From contig JAYEII010000035.1 in the NCBI GenBank assembly GCA_034660015.1, positions 1 through 12,678 on the forward strand: a stretch of 12,678 nt of DNA, read 5' to 3'. This DNA is from QEXZ01 sp034660015. GTDB taxonomy: Archaea > Halobacteriota > Syntropharchaeia > Alkanophagales > Methanospirareceae. Position 1 is the first letter of the stretch. Each line of letters opens with the position of its first letter. Position numbers and translations under genes: made by a program. Shown in pieces: positions 11,132-12,678 of the stretch. Below the pieces are notes generated by a model. That model was not told where the DNA came from. It saw only the letters and a list, made by a program, of their open reading frames with translations, and made no database searches.

Positions 11132-12106
11132 TTTGACATCCCCTACTTTTATCCCTCTCTCCCTCTCCACGACTTCACCCACGATTTTGCCCCCTGTTAT
11201 CCGGATAGCTTCCTGCTCCTCGCTTTTCGGAATTACTACCGCGAAGCCCATTCCCATATTGAACGTTTTATACATCTCTTCATCTGTTATATTGCCAAGT
11301 TCCTGAATGAATTTGAATATGGCATTTGGCACTAAGGGGTCGTGGATATCGAAGCTGAGGTCCGTGATTCTTCGCAGTTTAAAAAACCCACTGCCCGTTA
11401 TATGTGCCAAACCATGCACTTCACACCGCTTCAAGAGTTCCAAAACCTCTGTATATATCCTCGTTGGCGTGAGTAACTCTTCACCTATGCTTATCGAAGG
11501 ATTGTATTCAAAAGGAGAATTGTAATCCAACCCTGCTGCTTCTATTACTTTCCTCGCGAGTGTTAACCCATTGCTGTGTATTCCCGAACTTTTCAGCCCC
11601 AGAATCAGGTCGCCTATTTCTATCTTTTCGCCTCGTATTACCCTGTCCTTTGAAACATATCCTACGCAAGTTCCAGAAAGGTCTAAATCGTTTACCACTT
11701 CTGGTAGTATCGCCGTTTCACCACCCACGATAGAAATATCCGCAATTCGCGCTCCTTCTTCTAATCCCTTGCCTATTTCCGCTGCAACTCTCTCATCTGG
11801 CTTTTCCATCGCGAGATAATCAACAAACGCAATGGGCGTTGCCCCTACACAGTAAACATCGTTGACATTCATCGCGATGCAGTCTATACCTAAGGTATCC
11901 CATTTGTTTAGCTCAGCAGCAATTAGGACTTTCGACCCGACACCATCGGTAGAAATAGCGAGCAGATGCTGCGCATCAAAAGGGGGTTCAAAAAGACCCG
12001 AGAAACCTTTTAGCTCTTTTATCCGGATCATTTCCGCGGATAGCGCCTTTACAACTCCTTGTTCCTTTTTTATGTCCACGCCTGCTTTTGCGTATGTCCA
12101 CGGCAT
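11120..12106 (-). CDS. purM: Phosphoribosylformylglycinamidine cyclo-ligase (AIR synthase)
   Basis: 328 aa. Closes the imidazole ring of FGAM with ATP to give aminoimidazole ribotide, step 5 of purine synthesis. Family motifs: TYAKAGVDI (4-12), STDGVGSK (52-59), GIDCIAMNVNDV (73-84), GGETAILPE (128-136), GLKSSGIHSNGLTLAR (170-185), GLAHITGSGF (232-241, normally GLAHITGGGF) and NMGMGF (283-288). Length is usual for archaea. The Ser at 239 in place of Gly is a mild deviation. No SD precedes the ATG; CTATAAAC at about 12143-12150 on the opposite side could supply a TATA element about 40 nt upstream. The C-terminal LEV and the TAG stop are encoded by a family A repeat (TTAGAGGTTTAG on the minus strand), so the original end of the gene may have been altered. 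Confidence 0.96.
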   Translation of the reverse strand: MPWTYAKAGVDIKKEQGVVKALSAEMIRIKELKGFSGLFEPPFDAQHLLAISTDGVGSKVLIAAELNKWDTLGIDCIAMNVNDVYCVGATPIAFVDYLAMEKPDERVAAEIGKGLEEGARIADISIVGGETAILPEVVNDLDLSGTCVGYVSKDRVIRGEKIEIGDLILGLKSSGIHSNGLTLARKVIEAAGLDYNSPFEYNPSISIGEELLTPTRIYTEVLELLKRCEVHGLAHITGSGFFKLRRITDLSFDIHDPLVPNAIFKFIQELGNITDEEMYKTFNMGMGFAVVIPKSEEQEAIRITGGKIVGEVVERERGIKVGDVKLEV

Positions 12107-12169
12107 AGAAAAGAAAAAGTAGTTTTGATAAGTTAAAGTTTATAGAAACAGAGAAGCGAGATACCAAAA

Positions 12170-12216
12170 ATCTTTTATATACTATTTACAATTTTAAAAT
12201 TATAACGGTGGTATAG
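12170..12216 (+). promoter_or_regulatory. Promoter and SD of the antitoxin gene
   Basis: CTTTTATATAC (about 12172-12182) is a good TATA-like box about 40 nt before the ATG, predicting a start near 12203. ACGGTGGT at 12206-12213 carries a GGTG SD core a few nucleotides from ATG 12217. A second AT block (TTTTAAAATTATA) lies between them. The rest of the purM-antitoxin gap (12107-12169) shows only AT-rich spacer. Confidence 0.5.
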
Positions 12217-12468
12217 ATGAATAAATATAAGACGCAGATATTTAAGGACGTTGTTAAGGAAGCACTGGAACATCTGTCAGAGGATAAACTTACGGAAGTC
12301 TTTGATTTCGTGAGTTATCTTTTGGCAAAAGAGAAGATGGAAGGAGAAAGGGAGGAAAAATTAGAATTAGACCTGGACCCTAAAAAGAATCCTATTCTGA
12401 AATATATAGGTGGAGTATCGCATGGGTCTTTAGCAAAAGACATTGATCGTGAACTTTATGGAGACTGA
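12217..12468 (+). CDS. VapB-like antitoxin (DUF2281-like), partner of a PIN toxin
   Basis: 83 aa, acidic. The N-terminal part TQIFKDVVKEALEHLSEDKLTEVFDFVSYLLAKE (6-39) has the 'LxxEKLxEVxDFVxxLL' helix of DUF2281-type antitoxins. A charged linker follows, then NPILKYIGGVSHGSLAKDID (58-77), the toxin-neutralising tail I associate with archaeal antitoxins preceding PIN-domain genes. No separate DNA-binding fold is obvious. Its stop (TGA 12466-12468) is 2 nt before the TTG start of the toxin remnant, and GGAG inside its last codons serves that start. The role would be to bind and inhibit the PIN ribonuclease; here the toxin is broken, so the gene may be an orphan remnant or act on a related toxin elsewhere. 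Assignment is by motif recall. Confidence 0.75.
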   Translation: MNKYKTQIFKDVVKEALEHLSEDKLTEVFDFVSYLLAKEKMEGEREEKLELDLDPKKNPILKYIGGVSHGSLAKDIDRELYGD

Positions 12469-12470
12469 CC

Positions 12471-12593
12471 TTGAAATTATTTATGGATACGTGGGGATGG
12501 CTTACTATGCGGGATAAAAGGGAGCATAGGCACAAGGAGATAAAAGATATATATCTTGACTTTCGCAGTTATATAAACTGTGATTTCATTTAA
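12471..12593 (+). pseudogene. Truncated PIN-domain (VapC-like) toxin, N-terminal fragment
   Basis: TTG start at 12471 with GGAG 7 nt upstream (12460-12463). The 40-residue product begins KLFMDTWGWLTMRDKREH, the typical first strand of archaeal PIN toxins with catalytic D6, then HKEIKDIYLDFRS. It then departs from the expected sequence and stops at TAA 12591. Intact PIN toxins are about 130-140 aa, so the second, third and fourth acidic residues are missing. None of the three plus-strand frames of 12594-12678 continues a PIN fold, so a single frameshift does not explain the break; deletion or insertion is more likely. CAGTT-ATATA-AACTG (12566-12580) lies at the point of departure. ATG 12483 is an alternative start. 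The final 85 nt hold nothing I can assign. Confidence 0.7.
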
Positions 12594-12678
12594 CAGCACC
12601 ATTTTTCCCCTCACCATCTTTCAATTTCCCATAGGCGACATTTCAGGTATTCTGTGAAATGCGGTATAAAAGAGCTAA

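Noticed and set aside
12594..12678. Possible continuation of the PIN toxin or a second gene at the right edge
   Set aside because: No frame on the plus strand resembles the rest of a PIN domain, and minus-strand frames are short and stop-interrupted.

Overview
The window looks like a chromosomal segment of a methanogen-related archaeon. The gene content fits best: an MthK-like K+ channel, archaeal-type endonuclease V and Mut7-C proteins, a HisA/HisF-related protein of the kind found in methanogens, and an S-layer precursor with a Methanomicrobia-style 'YIGEQGL' domain. AT-rich TATA-like boxes sit about 25-35 nt before several ATGs, and a perfect AGGAGGTGA precedes the S-layer gene. The protein styles and the dispersed 'gcggtttagagg' intergenic repeats make me favour an ANME-1/Methanophagales or Syntrophoarchaeia relative. 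That assignment is inference; no rRNA or methanogenesis marker is present.

Layout. Positions 1-2790 (minus) hold a two-gene operon: a membrane-anchored spermidine-synthase-like protein, then an RCK-gated K+ channel 1 nt downstream. Positions 2824-4451 (plus, divergent) hold a probable DNA/RNA repair operon: O6-alkylguanine-DNA alkyltransferase, a Mut7-C PIN-like protein with zinc ribbon, and endonuclease V, the last two overlapping as TAATG. Positions 4452-4743 contain a repeat, a 41-codon single-helix membrane ORF (minus) and a hairpin plus U-tract terminator. Positions 4744-7323 (minus) hold an 859-aa S-layer/surface protein with its own promoter and strong SD. Positions 7484-8563 (minus) encode a radical SAM protein resembling the MSMEG_0568 family. 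Positions 8564-8917 are non-coding and packed with repeats. A HisA-related TIM barrel (minus) and hisS (plus) diverge from a 41-bp region containing a perfect palindrome. hisS converges on purM across an inverted copy of the repeat. The right end has a VapB-like antitoxin gene followed by the 5' stump of a PIN toxin, truncated to 40 codons.

The most unusual theme is three families of short, near-periodic repeats (called A, B and C here). They lie between genes but also run into coding sequence. Family C sits in frame inside the spermidine-synthase-like gene. Family B supplies the last residues and stop of the alkyltransferase. Family A supplies the last residues and stop of PurM. Other points of interest are the S-layer architecture (two calcium-loop motifs at the N-terminus, all N-glycosylation sequons in the last 175 residues, no C-terminal anchor), the small membrane ORF that echoes the S-layer signal peptide, and a possible internal start giving a free RCK regulatory domain.
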